Counted from the stretch's first letter, positions 44,758 to 53,532 are shown. The stretch: DNA of 64,000 bases from Microbacterium sp. BR1 (GCF_002812725.1 NZ_NMUN01000002.1:310001-374000), one strand, 5' to 3'. Numbers and translations are program-made. Notes: generated by a model not told the origin, from the sequence alone.

Positions 44758-45143
44758 CCTGCGCGACGGCGGGGGAGTTCATGGAGCTGGTCGGTGAGGC
44801 GCTCGACAGTGTGATCGACCCGTGCAGTGTGGGTCGAGGTCTGCATGCGGGGCTGCGCGACATGGGGATGGTCGGTTCGATCGAGCTCGGTTCCTTTACC
44901 GGCTCTCTGCCGGGAAGCGTCATCGTAACGCTCCAGACCACCTCGCCCGCGTGCACATTCCAGACGTGGTTCGACGACCGTGTGAAGCAGGAGGTCGCAC
45001 AGCGCCTGCCGGGCGTCGCGTGCGACGTCCGGTGGTCCACCGCCTTCGACTGGTCTGACGATTCGATGAGCGACGCGCTGAAGGCACGCATCCGAGAGAA
45101 GCGCGAGCGGGTCCTGCTCACGCTCGGGAGGGTGCCGGCCTGA
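44754..45143 (+). CDS. DUF59/MIP18 (PaaD-like) protein
   Basis: 129 residues from the ATG at 44754, which overlaps the amidohydrolase stop (ATGA). An ATG at 44724 with a strong GGAGGAGGGAGGAG site is a real alternative (139 residues). The pattern VGEALDSVIDPCSVGRGLHA, VIVTLQTTSPACTF, then LPGVACDVRWSTAFDWSDDS fits the DUF59 fold of iron-sulfur assembly and phenylacetate-type PaaD proteins. It may help load the [4Fe-4S] cluster of the LeuC-like enzyme of the same island (inference). Confidence 0.72.
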   Translation: MTCATAGEFMELVGEALDSVIDPCSVGRGLHAGLRDMGMVGSIELGSFTGSLPGSVIVTLQTTSPACTFQTWFDDRVKQEVAQRLPGVACDVRWSTAFDWSDDSMSDALKARIREKRERVLLTLGRVPA

Positions 45144-45144
45144 G

Positions 45145-46083
45145 ATGGTCCAGCTGATAGAGGTCGGGCCGCGCGACGGCCTGCAGAACGAGTCCGCGGT
45201 GCTCGATCCCGATATGCGCATCGACTACATCGCCTCGATCGTGCGGTCCGGTCTCACCCGCATCGAAGCCGTGAGCTTCGTGCGCGAGGATCGCGTACCC
45301 CAGATGGCTGGAGCCGAGGAGGTGATGGCCGGTGTTCCGCGCGTCGCCGGAGTGTCGTACTCGGCTCTGGTTCTGAACGCGCGCGGCGTGGAGCGGGCGC
45401 TCGCCGCCGGTGTGGACGAGATCAACTTCGTCGTGCTCGCGTCGGAGACTTTTTCGAGACGGAACCAGGGCACGTCGATCGCCGCCGCTATCGACTCGTA
45501 TGCGCACGTGAGGAAGATGATCGCGGGTACGGGCATCCGTTCTACGGTCACCGTGGGCGCGGCGTTCGGGTGCCCCTTCGAAGGGGACACGCCGCTGTCG
45601 CGCGTGCGGGAGATCGTCGCGCGCGTCACGCAGACCGGAGCTGATGAGCTTTCGCTCGCCGACACGATCGGGGTCGCGGTGCCGGCCGAGGTCGTGGGCG
45701 CCATCGACGTCGTGCGAAGCGTCACGACCCTCCCGCTGCGGATGCACCTGCACAACACCCGCAATACCGGCTACGCCAATGCACTCGCCGCAGTCGGCGC
45801 CGGGGTCGTCGCCCTCGACGCGTCAACGGGTGGAATCGGCGGGTGCCCGTTCGCGCCCGCGGCGACGGGGAACATCGCGACCGAAGACGTGCTGTACCAG
45901 CTGCGCCGTTCGGGTTACGACGTGCGCGGGGACTTCGACGCCATCGTCGATGTCGGGCGATGGATCGGCTCGGCGTTGGGGAAGACTCGCGTCGAGGGCA
46001 TGCTAGAGTCGGCCGGCTGGTTTCCGTCGCCGAACTCCACGCCATCTCGGGCCCCGGATTCCAGAGTCGATGCGGCCGAGTGA
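45145..46083 (+). CDS. HMG-CoA lyase-family enzyme
   Basis: 312 residues. TIM-barrel DRE-type lyase: VQLIEVGPRDGLQNESAVLD at the start (metal-binding Asp), IEAVSFVREDRVPQMAGAEE, VGAAFGCPFEGDTPLSRV, ELSLADTIGVAVPAEV, RMHLHNTRNTGYANALAA (HxH) and DASTGGIGGCPFAPAATGN with the active-site Cys loop. The family cleaves HMG-CoA or related 3-hydroxyacyl-CoAs; (R)-citramalyl-CoA lyase of Chloroflexus belongs to it and sits with a CoA-transferase. It starts two bases after the DUF59 stop. Confidence 0.88.
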   Translation: MVQLIEVGPRDGLQNESAVLDPDMRIDYIASIVRSGLTRIEAVSFVREDRVPQMAGAEEVMAGVPRVAGVSYSALVLNARGVERALAAGVDEINFVVLASETFSRRNQGTSIAAAIDSYAHVRKMIAGTGIRSTVTVGAAFGCPFEGDTPLSRVREIVARVTQTGADELSLADTIGVAVPAEVVGAIDVVRSVTTLPLRMHLHNTRNTGYANALAAVGAGVVALDASTGGIGGCPFAPAATGNIATEDVLYQLRRSGYDVRGDFDAIVDVGRWIGSALGKTRVEGMLESAGWFPSPNSTPSRAPDSRVDAAE

Positions 46084-46161
46084 TTTCGACCCTCGATCTT
46101 GCAGTCCGGCAGGCTGCCGGGCGCTCGCACGGCGGTATCGACCGAGGGGTGACCGAGCTAT

Positions 46162-46887
46162 ATGACAGAACGTGCTTCTTCGCGTACCGTCCGTGACGCC
46201 GACGCGGGGGAGCGCGCCGCCGTCACGGGGAGTGAGCGCGTCTATGAGGCGATCATGGACCTCATCCGCGACGGTGCGATCGCACCGGGAGACTCGTTGC
46301 GCGAGTCGAGCCTCGCCAACGAGCTGGGTGTCTCTCGAACGCCCGTCCGCGAGTCGCTTCGGCGTTTGGCGGCGGAGGGCATCGTGGAGTTCCTTCCCAA
46401 CCGCGGGTCCACCTTGGTGGCATATGACCGCGATGACGTGGCGGAGCTCTTCACACTCCGTGCGCTGCTGGAGCCCGAGGCGGCCGCCGGCGCGGCGGTC
46501 CATCGAGCCGACACCGACCTCTCGCTGCTGAACGAACTCCTCACGGAGATGGACGCGGCAGTGGCGAGTCGGGACCGCCGCGCCATGGCACAGCTCAACG
46601 CCGAGTTCCACGGCGCCATCGTTGCCATGTCCGGCTCCCGGGTGCTTCCCGAACTGATAAACCTGGTCACTCGGAAGCCGATCGTGCAGCGCACCTACAA
46701 CCGCTATTCGGACGCTGAACTCGAACGATCGCAACGGCACCATCGCGAGCTCGTCGAAGCCATCGGCGAGGGCAACAGCTCATGGGCTCACTCCGTGATG
46801 CGCGTCCACATCGAGGCGGCACGCAGCCTATACCTCGGCGATGAATGGCAGCGAGGATCGTCGGACGGACCGACGTCGGCGCTCTGA
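46162..46887 (+). CDS. GntR/FadR-family transcriptional regulator
   Basis: 241 residues. Winged helix: YEAIMDLIRDGAIAPGDSLR, ESSLANELGVSRTPVRESLR and RLAAEGIVEFLPNRGSTLVA. The all-helical FCD effector domain follows, with metal-binding-type residues in AQLNAEFHGAIVAMSG and HHRELVEAIGEGN. These proteins sense organic acids or acyl-CoAs. It is last in the catabolic operon and is the likely binder of the boxes at 38082 and 38122. Confidence 0.87.
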   Translation: MTERASSRTVRDADAGERAAVTGSERVYEAIMDLIRDGAIAPGDSLRESSLANELGVSRTPVRESLRRLAAEGIVEFLPNRGSTLVAYDRDDVAELFTLRALLEPEAAAGAAVHRADTDLSLLNELLTEMDAAVASRDRRAMAQLNAEFHGAIVAMSGSRVLPELINLVTRKPIVQRTYNRYSDAELERSQRHHRELVEAIGEGNSSWAHSVMRVHIEAARSLYLGDEWQRGSSDGPTSAL

Positions 46888-46959
46888 GCGTGGATGGGTC
46901 GTGGTGGGAACCGCGGCGAACCGGCGGTTCGTGACTCAGTGCACCAATGCCCGCGAGGA

Positions 46960-47027
46960 GTGCCCTCTTCGTCGTATCGGACATGGCCCCAAGACTGCCC
47001 GTTGATGAGGACAGGATGTGTCCGCAT
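46960..47027. repeat. 68-bp direct repeat, right copy
   Basis: Duplicate of 34521-34588 (65 of 68 identical). On the minus strand it begins the WYL regulator frame (MSDTTKRALLAGIGA) but soon loses it. GGACAGGATGTGTCC at 47009-47023 probably still serves as an operator for the exporter genes. Confidence 0.9.
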
Positions 47028-47046
47028 AGCGTTCTAGCTTCTGTCC

Positions 47047-48171
47047 ATGCCGAACGAACCCATCATCGAGGCCCGCGGGCTGACGAAGAGATTCCCCGTC
47101 AAGAAACAGACCGCCGAGAAACAGACCGTCGAGAAACAGACCGCTGAGAAACAGGCTGCCGAGAAGAAGACCGTCGCCGCCGTCACCGATCTGACCTTTC
47201 GGGTCGAGCCGGGCGAGCTGGTCGCGTTCCTCGGCCCCAACGGGGCCGGCAAGTCCACGAGCCTGCGGATGCTCACGACCCTGCTGCCGCCCACGTCGGG
47301 CACGGCCCGCGTGGTGGGCCACGAGATCCTCTCGGACCCGTCCGGCGTTCGTGCGCGTATCGGGTACGTCGGGCAGCTGACGAGCGGCAGCTTCTCGCAG
47401 CGCACCCGCGACGAACTGCTGAGCCAGGGCGCGTTCTACGGGATGTCGCGAGCAGACGCCGTCCGGCGCGCGGACGAACTCATCGAGTCGCTCGACCTCG
47501 GGACTTTCGCGGCGCGCACGGTGCAGCAGCTGAGCGGGGGGCAGAAGCGGCGTCTCGACATCGCGCTCGGCCTGATGCACGCGCCGGCCCTGCTCTTCCT
47601 CGACGAGCCGTCGACGGGTCTCGACCCCCAGAGTCGCGCGAACCTGTGGGAGCACATCATCGACCTCCGTCGCACGCACGGCACGACGATCTTCCTCACG
47701 ACGCACTACCTGGAGGAGGCCGACCGTTACGCCGAGCGCGTGATGGTGATGGACAAGGGCCGGGTCATCGCCGACGACACGGCCTCGGCCCTCAAAGCGA
47801 CGCTGGCGGGTGATGTGCTCGCCTTCGGGTTCGCGTCGGCGGACGAGGCCGACCGTGCAGCCGAAGTGGTCCGCGGGCTGGTTTCCCGTGCCGGACTCGC
47901 GGATCGCGAGGTGCGGCGCGAGGGCGAGGCATCCGTCGGCGTGACCGTGCCCGAGGGCGACGCGCTGCTGCCGCAGGCGGTGCGCGAACTGGACGCCGCG
48001 GGCATCCGGGTCACGCGGGCGACGGGTGTGCCACCGACCCTCGACGATGTCTTCCTCGCCCTGACCGGGCGAACCCTGCGTGAGGCCGGTGAGGGCGGCG
48101 CGGATGCGGAGTCCGAGGCGACAGAAGAGACGGATGCCACGGCATCCGAGAAGACGGGAGCGAACCGATGA
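47047..48171 (+). CDS. DrrA-type ABC exporter ATPase
   Basis: 374 residues. Walker A is LGPNGAGKSTSLRML, signature QLSGGQKRRLDIALG, Walker B LLFLDEPSTGLDPQS, and H-loop FLTTHYLEEADRYAE. A DrrA-type C-terminal domain follows, ending in an acidic Glu/Ala-rich tail. Residues about 19-43 are an unusual EKQTA repeat inserted before the Walker A domain. It powers export by the permease downstream; substrates of this family are antibiotics or lipids. Four-base overlap with the permease gene. Confidence 0.9.
   Translation: MPNEPIIEARGLTKRFPVKKQTAEKQTVEKQTAEKQAAEKKTVAAVTDLTFRVEPGELVAFLGPNGAGKSTSLRMLTTLLPPTSGTARVVGHEILSDPSGVRARIGYVGQLTSGSFSQRTRDELLSQGAFYGMSRADAVRRADELIESLDLGTFAARTVQQLSGGQKRRLDIALGLMHAPALLFLDEPSTGLDPQSRANLWEHIIDLRRTHGTTIFLTTHYLEEADRYAERVMVMDKGRVIADDTASALKATLAGDVLAFGFASADEADRAAEVVRGLVSRAGLADREVRREGEASVGVTVPEGDALLPQAVRELDAAGIRVTRATGVPPTLDDVFLALTGRTLREAGEGGADAESEATEETDATASEKTGANR
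47101..47175 (+). repeat. Five tandem 15-bp units inside the ABC ATPase gene
   Basis: Units encode KKQTA, EKQTV, EKQTA, EKQAA and EKKTV. The repeat keeps frame and lies between the first beta-strand and the nucleotide-binding core. It looks like a slippage-prone insertion. Confidence 0.85.
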
Positions 48172-48974
48172 CCACCCAGACCCCGACGCCCGACCCCGCA
48201 CCAGCGCGCACCGTCGTGAGGCCGAGCGTCCCGCGCGACACGTGGAATGTGCTGACGCGCGAGCTGCGCCCGACCCTGCGGGATCCGTTCTCGCTGATTT
48301 TCAGCCTGTTGCAGCCCCTCGTCTTCCTCGGGCTGTTCGGGCCGCTCCTGATCGGGCAGTCGGGTGCCCCGGTCGGCGAGACGCTGCAGTGGTTCGTTCC
48401 CGGTGTGCTCGTTATGATCGTGCTGTTCGGCACCGGCGCGACCGGCTCGAACCTGCAGTACGAGATGATGACAGGCTCGCACGAGCGCACACTCGTCGCC
48501 CCGCTCGCGCGGTCGTCGCTGCTCGTGGGACGCGCGCTCAAAGAGGTCGCGCCGATCGTCGTGCAGGCGATCGTGATCGTGCTGATCGCGTGGCCCTTCG
48601 GGTTCCAGATCAGCGTGGCGGGGATGGTCATCGGGCTCGGCCTGCTGGCGATCTTCGGCATCGGGCTCGGCTCGTTGTCGTACTCGCTCGCGCTAGCGAC
48701 CAAGAACCGCGAGTGGCTGTTCTGGGGGGTTCAGCAGACGCTGATCTTCCCGCTGCTCATCCTCTCGGGCATGCTGCTGCCGCTGGATGCAGCGCCCGAG
48801 TGGATGCGCGCGGTCGCGACCGTCAATCCCGTCAACTGGGTCGTTCAGGCCGAGCGGGCGCTGTTCGCGGGCGACCTCGCTGATGCGACGGTGCTGTGGG
48901 GATGGGTCGCCGCGATCGTGCTGGCCGTCGTGGGGCTGGCCGTCGGCATCCGGTCGATGCGTCGCGCGGGGTGA
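48168..48974 (+). CDS. DrrB-type ABC exporter permease
   Basis: 268 residues. The N-terminal cytoplasmic part (RDTWNVLTRELRPTLRDPFS) leads into six membrane segments, including LIFSLLQPLVFLGLFGPLL, PGVLVMIVLFGTGATGSNL and LVVQAIVIVLIAWPFGF-type stretches. The ABC2_membrane pattern EMMTGSHERTLVAPLARSSL is present. It forms the channel of a two-gene exporter with the ATPase, and the operon is probably under the WYL regulator. Confidence 0.9.
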   Translation: MTTQTPTPDPAPARTVVRPSVPRDTWNVLTRELRPTLRDPFSLIFSLLQPLVFLGLFGPLLIGQSGAPVGETLQWFVPGVLVMIVLFGTGATGSNLQYEMMTGSHERTLVAPLARSSLLVGRALKEVAPIVVQAIVIVLIAWPFGFQISVAGMVIGLGLLAIFGIGLGSLSYSLALATKNREWLFWGVQQTLIFPLLILSGMLLPLDAAPEWMRAVATVNPVNWVVQAERALFAGDLADATVLWGWVAAIVLAVVGLAVGIRSMRRAG

Positions 48975-49025
48975 GCCGGGCCCCGCGCTGCTCGTCTCGG
49001 TCAGCGCGGGGCTGCCTCGTTGGGC

Positions 49026-49421
49026 CTAGCGGGTGTCGAACGCGCCGCGGCGGGTGTCGACGATGTCTTTGCCCAGCGGCATGAGCGAGATCGGCACCAT
49101 CTTGAAGTCGGCCACGCCGAGCGGGATGCCGATGATCGTGATGCAGAGCACGACACCCGAGACGATGTGCGCGAGCGCGAGCCACCAGCCGGCGAGGATC
49201 ACCCAGACGACGTTGCCGAGGAACGAGCCGACCCCGGCGGTCGGCTTCGAGATGATCTCGCGTCCGAACGGCCAGAGGGCGTACAGGCCGATCCGGAACG
49301 AGGCGATGCCCCAGGGGATCGTGAGGATCAGGATGCACAGCACGACGCCGACCGCCATGTAGCCGACGAAGAGCCAGAAACCGGCGAAGATCAGCCAGAT
49401 GATGTTGAGCAGTGTGCGCAT
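49026..49421 (-). CDS. YccF-domain membrane protein
   Basis: 131 residues from the ATG at 49421; the frame continues upstream but the protein starts MRTLLNIIWLIFAGFWLFVG as the family does. Two repeated YccF units are visible: LTIPWGIASFRIGLYALWPF and IIGIPLGVADFKMVPISLMP, each after a hydrophobic hairpin. Function unknown. Convergent with the exporter permease gene. Confidence 0.88.
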   Translation of the reverse strand: MRTLLNIIWLIFAGFWLFVGYMAVGVVLCILILTIPWGIASFRIGLYALWPFGREIISKPTAGVGSFLGNVVWVILAGWWLALAHIVSGVVLCITIIGIPLGVADFKMVPISLMPLGKDIVDTRRGAFDTR

Positions 49422-49480
49422 GCCAGAAGTGTGGCACGGCGGGCTGTGCTCGAACCCTTCGGCATGGACGTGATCGCCGT

Positions 49481-49506
49481 GGCGTACATCTGAGGCGTAC
49501 ATCTGA
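49481..49506. repeat. Tandem 13-bp repeat in the YccF-pcrA intergenic region
   Basis: GGCGTACATCTGA occurs twice in direct succession. No function is evident. Confidence 0.6.
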
Positions 49507-49666
49507 GAGGTGATGTGGGACGGATGTTGCGTTTGAGGCGCCCCGTGCGCGATGCGGGCTGGTCGTTCCTCCGAGATGTTCGCACGACGCGGCGCAGGGC
49601 ACGGTGGTCGGCCGTCTGACGCTGGTAGGAGGCGGTGTCGGCGCGCCCGCCTAGACTTGACGGGAC

Positions 49667-52117
49667 ATGACCGAAGCCTCCTCGCCCCTCGAAATCGGGT
49701 CACGCGACCCCCTCCTGGGCGACCTGCTCGAGGGCCTCAATCCGCCGCAGCTCGAGGCCGTGCTCTACCGCGGCCCCGCGCTGCTCATCGTCGCGGGCGC
49801 CGGGTCGGGCAAGACCCGCGTGCTCGCACACCGCATCGCGGGACTGCTGCGCGCCCGTGAGGCCTGGCCGAGCGAGATCCTCGCGATCACTTTCACCAAC
49901 AAGGCGGCCGCCGAGATGCGCGAGCGCGTGCACGCGCTGGTCGGCGAGGCCACGCGCGGCATGTGGATCTCGACGTTCCACTCGGCGTGCGTGCGGATCC
50001 TCCGCCGCGAGGCCGAGGCGTTCGGGTTCAAGTCGTCGTTCACGATCTACGACTCGGGCGACTCGCGTGCCCTGATCAAGCGCCTCATCAAGGAGCACGA
50101 GGGCGACAGCTACGGACTCACGCCCGCCGGGGTGAAGGGCCGCATCTCGAAGCTCAAGAACGAGCTCGCCGACGCCGAGTCCTACGCTCGCACGGCGAAC
50201 ATGAGCGACCCGGCCGAGCGCATCTTCGTCGAGATCTTCGCCGACTACCAGCGCTCGCTGCAGCGCTCCAACGCGTTCGACTTCGACGACCTCATCGCGC
50301 AGACGGTCTACCTGTTCCGCGCCTTCCCGAAGATCGCCGACACGTACCGTCGACGCTTCCGCCACATCTTGGTCGACGAGTACCAAGACACCAACCACGC
50401 CCAGTACGCGCTGATCCACGAGCTCACGCGTCCGCTGTCGTCCGACGAGCCCGAGCCCTTCGAGGGTTCCGGCGGCATGATGATCTTCGAGGCGCCGGCG
50501 CCCCGGGCATCCGAGGGTCTCGAGCCCGCGTCGCTCACCGTGGTCGGCGACTCCGACCAGTCGATCTACGCGTTCCGCGGCGCCGACATCCGCAACATCA
50601 GCGAGTTCGAGCGCGACTACCCGGGCGCCAAGGTCGTGCTCCTCGAGCAGAACTACCGGTCGACGCAGACGATCCTGAACGCCGCGAACGCCGTGATCTC
50701 GCACAACTTCGACCGCAAAGACAAGAAGTTGTGGACGGATGTCGGGGCGGGCGAGAAGATCGTCGGCTTCACCGGCTACTCCCAGCACGACGAGGCCCAG
50801 TTCGTCGCCGACGAGATCGAGAACCTGCACCGCTCAGGTCTCGCCTACGGCGACGTCGCGGTGTTCTACCGCACCAACTCGCAGAGCCGTGCACTGGAAG
50901 AGATCTTCATCCGCTCGGCGCTGCCCTACAAGATCATGGGCGGCACCAAGTTCTACGAGCGCGCCGAGATCAAGGACGCCTTGGCGTACCTCGTCGCGGT
51001 CGCGAACCCCGCCGACGACATGGCCGTGCGGCGCATCCTGAACAAGCCGCGCCGGGGCATCGGAGACGTCACCGAGTCGGCGATCGCCCGGTATGCGACG
51101 AGCGAGGGCATCTCGTTCCGGGACGCGCTCGCCAACGCGTCCGCGCTCGGTGTCGGACCCAAGATCCAGGCCGCGATCGTGCAGCTCGACGCCGTTCTCG
51201 CTGAGGCAGCCGCCCTCATGCTGCCCGCGAGCGGCGAGCTCGCGCCCGCATCGGCCGTCGCGGACGGCCTGGCGCTGCTGCTCAACAAGTCCGGGTTCAT
51301 GGATGCGCTGCGCGCGAGCCGCGACCCGCAAGACGAAGCACGGCTCGAGAACCTCGACGAGTTCGTCTCGGTCGCCAAGGAGTTCGCGCGGAACAACCCC
51401 GAGGGCACGATCATCGACTTTCTGGCCGAGGTCGCCCTGGTCTCGGACGCGGATGACCTCGAGGACGCCTCGGGTTCTGTGTCGCTCATGACGATGCACA
51501 CGGCCAAGGGTCTGGAGTACGACGCCGTGTTCGTCACGGGCGTGGAAGAAGACCTGATCCCGCACCGGATGTCGGCGAACGAGCCCGGGGGACCGGCCGA
51601 GGAACGACGCCTCTTCTACGTCGGCGTCACCCGGGCCCGCAAGCGCCTGTACCTGTCGCTCGCGATGACGCGCGCGCAGTTCGGCGAGGTCACGGTCGCG
51701 ATGCCGAGCAGGTTCCTGCAAGAGATCCCGGCCGACCTGATCGATTGGCGGCAGTCGCCCGGTGATGTGAACTCGCGCGGTCGGGGCTCCGGCCGGGCGC
51801 TCGGCGGCGGTTATGGCGGTGGGGGATTCAGCGGGAGCGGCCGTTCGGGCGGCTCCGGCGGCGGCAACCGTTACGGCAGCGACCTCGTGCCCACCTCGAC
51901 CGCGCTCGACAGGTTCCCGAACAGGGTTCCCGCCCGGGTGCGGGACAACGGCGACCTCGAGCTGGCCAGCGGCGACCGCATCCGGCACGACGACTTCGGC
52001 GAGGGGCGGGTCGATGCCGTCACGGGCGAGGGCGCGCGACGGGTCGCGCACATCCGCTTCGACACGGTCGGCGCGAAGAAGATCCTGATCAAGATCGCGC
52101 CGATCGAGAAGATATAG
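49667..52117 (+). CDS. pcrA: UvrD/PcrA-family DNA helicase
   Basis: 816 residues. Superfamily 1 3'-5' helicase for repair and replication. Motif I is IVAGAGSGKTRVLAHRIAG (residues 41-59), Ia AITFTNKAAAEMRERV, II ILVDEYQDTNHAQYAL, III GDSDQSIYAFRGADI, IV VLLEQNYRSTQTIL, V SLMTMHTAKGLEYDAVFVTG and VI RRLFYVGVTRARKRLYLS. A Gly/Ser-rich linker near residue 710 joins a small C-terminal domain (DLELASGDRIRHDDFGEGRV). Complete. Confidence 0.95.
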   Translation: MTEASSPLEIGSRDPLLGDLLEGLNPPQLEAVLYRGPALLIVAGAGSGKTRVLAHRIAGLLRAREAWPSEILAITFTNKAAAEMRERVHALVGEATRGMWISTFHSACVRILRREAEAFGFKSSFTIYDSGDSRALIKRLIKEHEGDSYGLTPAGVKGRISKLKNELADAESYARTANMSDPAERIFVEIFADYQRSLQRSNAFDFDDLIAQTVYLFRAFPKIADTYRRRFRHILVDEYQDTNHAQYALIHELTRPLSSDEPEPFEGSGGMMIFEAPAPRASEGLEPASLTVVGDSDQSIYAFRGADIRNISEFERDYPGAKVVLLEQNYRSTQTILNAANAVISHNFDRKDKKLWTDVGAGEKIVGFTGYSQHDEAQFVADEIENLHRSGLAYGDVAVFYRTNSQSRALEEIFIRSALPYKIMGGTKFYERAEIKDALAYLVAVANPADDMAVRRILNKPRRGIGDVTESAIARYATSEGISFRDALANASALGVGPKIQAAIVQLDAVLAEAAALMLPASGELAPASAVADGLALLLNKSGFMDALRASRDPQDEARLENLDEFVSVAKEFARNNPEGTIIDFLAEVALVSDADDLEDASGSVSLMTMHTAKGLEYDAVFVTGVEEDLIPHRMSANEPGGPAEERRLFYVGVTRARKRLYLSLAMTRAQFGEVTVAMPSRFLQEIPADLIDWRQSPGDVNSRGRGSGRALGGGYGGGGFSGSGRSGGSGGGNRYGSDLVPTSTALDRFPNRVPARVRDNGDLELASGDRIRHDDFGEGRVDAVTGEGARRVAHIRFDTVGAKKILIKIAPIEKI

Positions 52118-52186
52118 CCCGGCCCGGTCGGCCCGCCCGGCCCGGTCGCCCGGTCGCGGGGCGTCCGGGCGTACACGGCGATCCGC

Positions 52187-52268
52187 ACAACATTCCGGAC
52201 GACGTGCCGTTCTCGCCCCCCCGCACCGCTGATTCGGGCCCGCGGCAGCGTTCTTTCCGGAATGTTGT
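52187..52268. repeat. Perfect 13-bp inverted repeat after pcrA
   Basis: ACAACATTCCGGA at 52187-52199 and TCCGGAATGTTGT at 52256-52268, 56 bases apart, in the gap between pcrA and the SseB-like gene. Could form a long hairpin or be two sites of one DNA-binding protein. Confidence 0.6.
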
Positions 52269-52353
52269 CCCGCGCGATGCTGTCCGCGCGCGGGAGATGA
52301 CGCGGACCGACTCCACCGGGTGTAGCGGATCGCGGCCGGGTTAGTCTGGTTCG

Positions 52354-53532
52354 ATGGCTGTGTTCTCGAGACGCCCGAAGCGTGCGGATGCCGCACCCGA
52401 CACCACGAACGGCACGTCCGAGGGGGCCGAGGCCGACGAGGCTCCCGCGACCTCGACCGAGGAACCGGTCGAGTCCGTACCCCAGGTGGGAATCTCGCTG
52501 TCGACGTATCGCGGCGGCGGGGGAGAGGTTGGGCGTCCGACGACGTTGCCGGATGCCGCCTCCGTGCCCCCCGCGGGCGGGGCGGCCGCGACGGGGCAAG
52601 CTGCTCCGGGTGCAGCGTTCTCCGCGTCCGCGCCGAACCTGCCCGCGGGAAGCCCGGCCGGTCCGGCTGAATCGCCGCCGCAGACCGAGACCGTCCCGGG
52701 GCTGCGTGACAACGTGCTGCTCGCCCAGGCGCTCCGCCGCCTCGAGTCGCCCGCCAAGCCGGAGCAACTGCTCGATGTGATGCGTCAGTTGATGCAGAAC
52801 CACCTGTTTCTGCGGATCAAGGGCGACGCCCGCGCGATGCTCGCCGAGGGACGCGAGCTTCCCCTCGCCGTTGCCCGTCGCGGCGACGATGCCTACGTGC
52901 TCGTGTACAGCACGGGTGCTGCGCTGCAGGCGGCCCTCATGGCCGACAAGGACTCGGACACCTCGGCGGTCGGACAGCCGGCGCTCACGATCCTGAAGCA
53001 CGTCATCGCTGGAACCTACGCGGGTGTGATCGTCGACGGATCGTCGGCGCCCGCGCGCGCCGTGCTGCCCCGCGCCGTGATCGAAGCAGCCGTCAATCAG
53101 GCCGACCCCGAGCTGCGGATCAAGACCGCCCTCGCGGCGCCCCGCACCCCCGAGACGGCGGCGGCCGTGGCATCCGCGCTCACCGAGGCCCCGTTGTACG
53201 TCGCCATCAACGAGACGGGCCCAGCGGTCGAGGGTGAGGCGCCGCGCTTCGGCATTGCCGAGGCTCGGACATCCGATGGTCGCCGCCTGATCGAGGTCTA
53301 CTCGCACCCGCTCGAGGTCATCGCGCGTGGTCGGGGAGACCGGCCGATGCCGTTCCCTCCCGAGCAGCTCGGGGCATCTCTGCGCGACCACCCTGCGGTT
53401 GCCGGGGTGATCGTCGACGCCGCGGGTCCCTGGATCATCCTCGACCGTGAGGCACTTGCACCCGTGATGGCGCTGCCCGCACCGCCCGCGGGGACGCTCG
53501 CCGAGGGCTCCGCGGACGACTCGGGTAGCTGA
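52354..53532 (+). CDS. SseB-domain protein
   Basis: 392 residues. The first 115 are Pro/Ala/Glu-rich and probably disordered. The folded part has SseB-type features: DNVLLAQALRRLESPAKPEQ, GRELPLAVARRGDDAYVLVY, then a second half PETAAAVASALTEAPLYVAI with HPLEVIARGRGDRPMPFPP. The family function is not settled. It stands alone between pcrA and the DNA-end-joining genes. Confidence 0.78.
   Translation: MAVFSRRPKRADAAPDTTNGTSEGAEADEAPATSTEEPVESVPQVGISLSTYRGGGGEVGRPTTLPDAASVPPAGGAAATGQAAPGAAFSASAPNLPAGSPAGPAESPPQTETVPGLRDNVLLAQALRRLESPAKPEQLLDVMRQLMQNHLFLRIKGDARAMLAEGRELPLAVARRGDDAYVLVYSTGAALQAALMADKDSDTSAVGQPALTILKHVIAGTYAGVIVDGSSAPARAVLPRAVIEAAVNQADPELRIKTALAAPRTPETAAAVASALTEAPLYVAINETGPAVEGEAPRFGIAEARTSDGRRLIEVYSHPLEVIARGRGDRPMPFPPEQLGASLRDHPAVAGVIVDAAGPWIILDREALAPVMALPAPPAGTLAEGSADDSGS

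Larger units (their letters stand above)
34589..46959. other. Inserted catabolic gene island between duplicated promoter sequences
   Basis: 12.4 kb between the two copies of the 68-bp repeat. All its genes form one apparent catabolic set: leuD- and leuC-like, CoA-transferase, SDR, ABC importer, GlcG-like, amidohydrolase, DUF59, lyase and GntR. No transposase or integrase is inside. Insertion by homologous or other recombination duplicating the target is inferred. Confidence 0.65.

Noticed and set aside
46162..46960. A second intact WYL regulator at the right repeat
   Set aside because: Only the first dozen codons are duplicated; the frame then becomes unrelated to the WYL protein.
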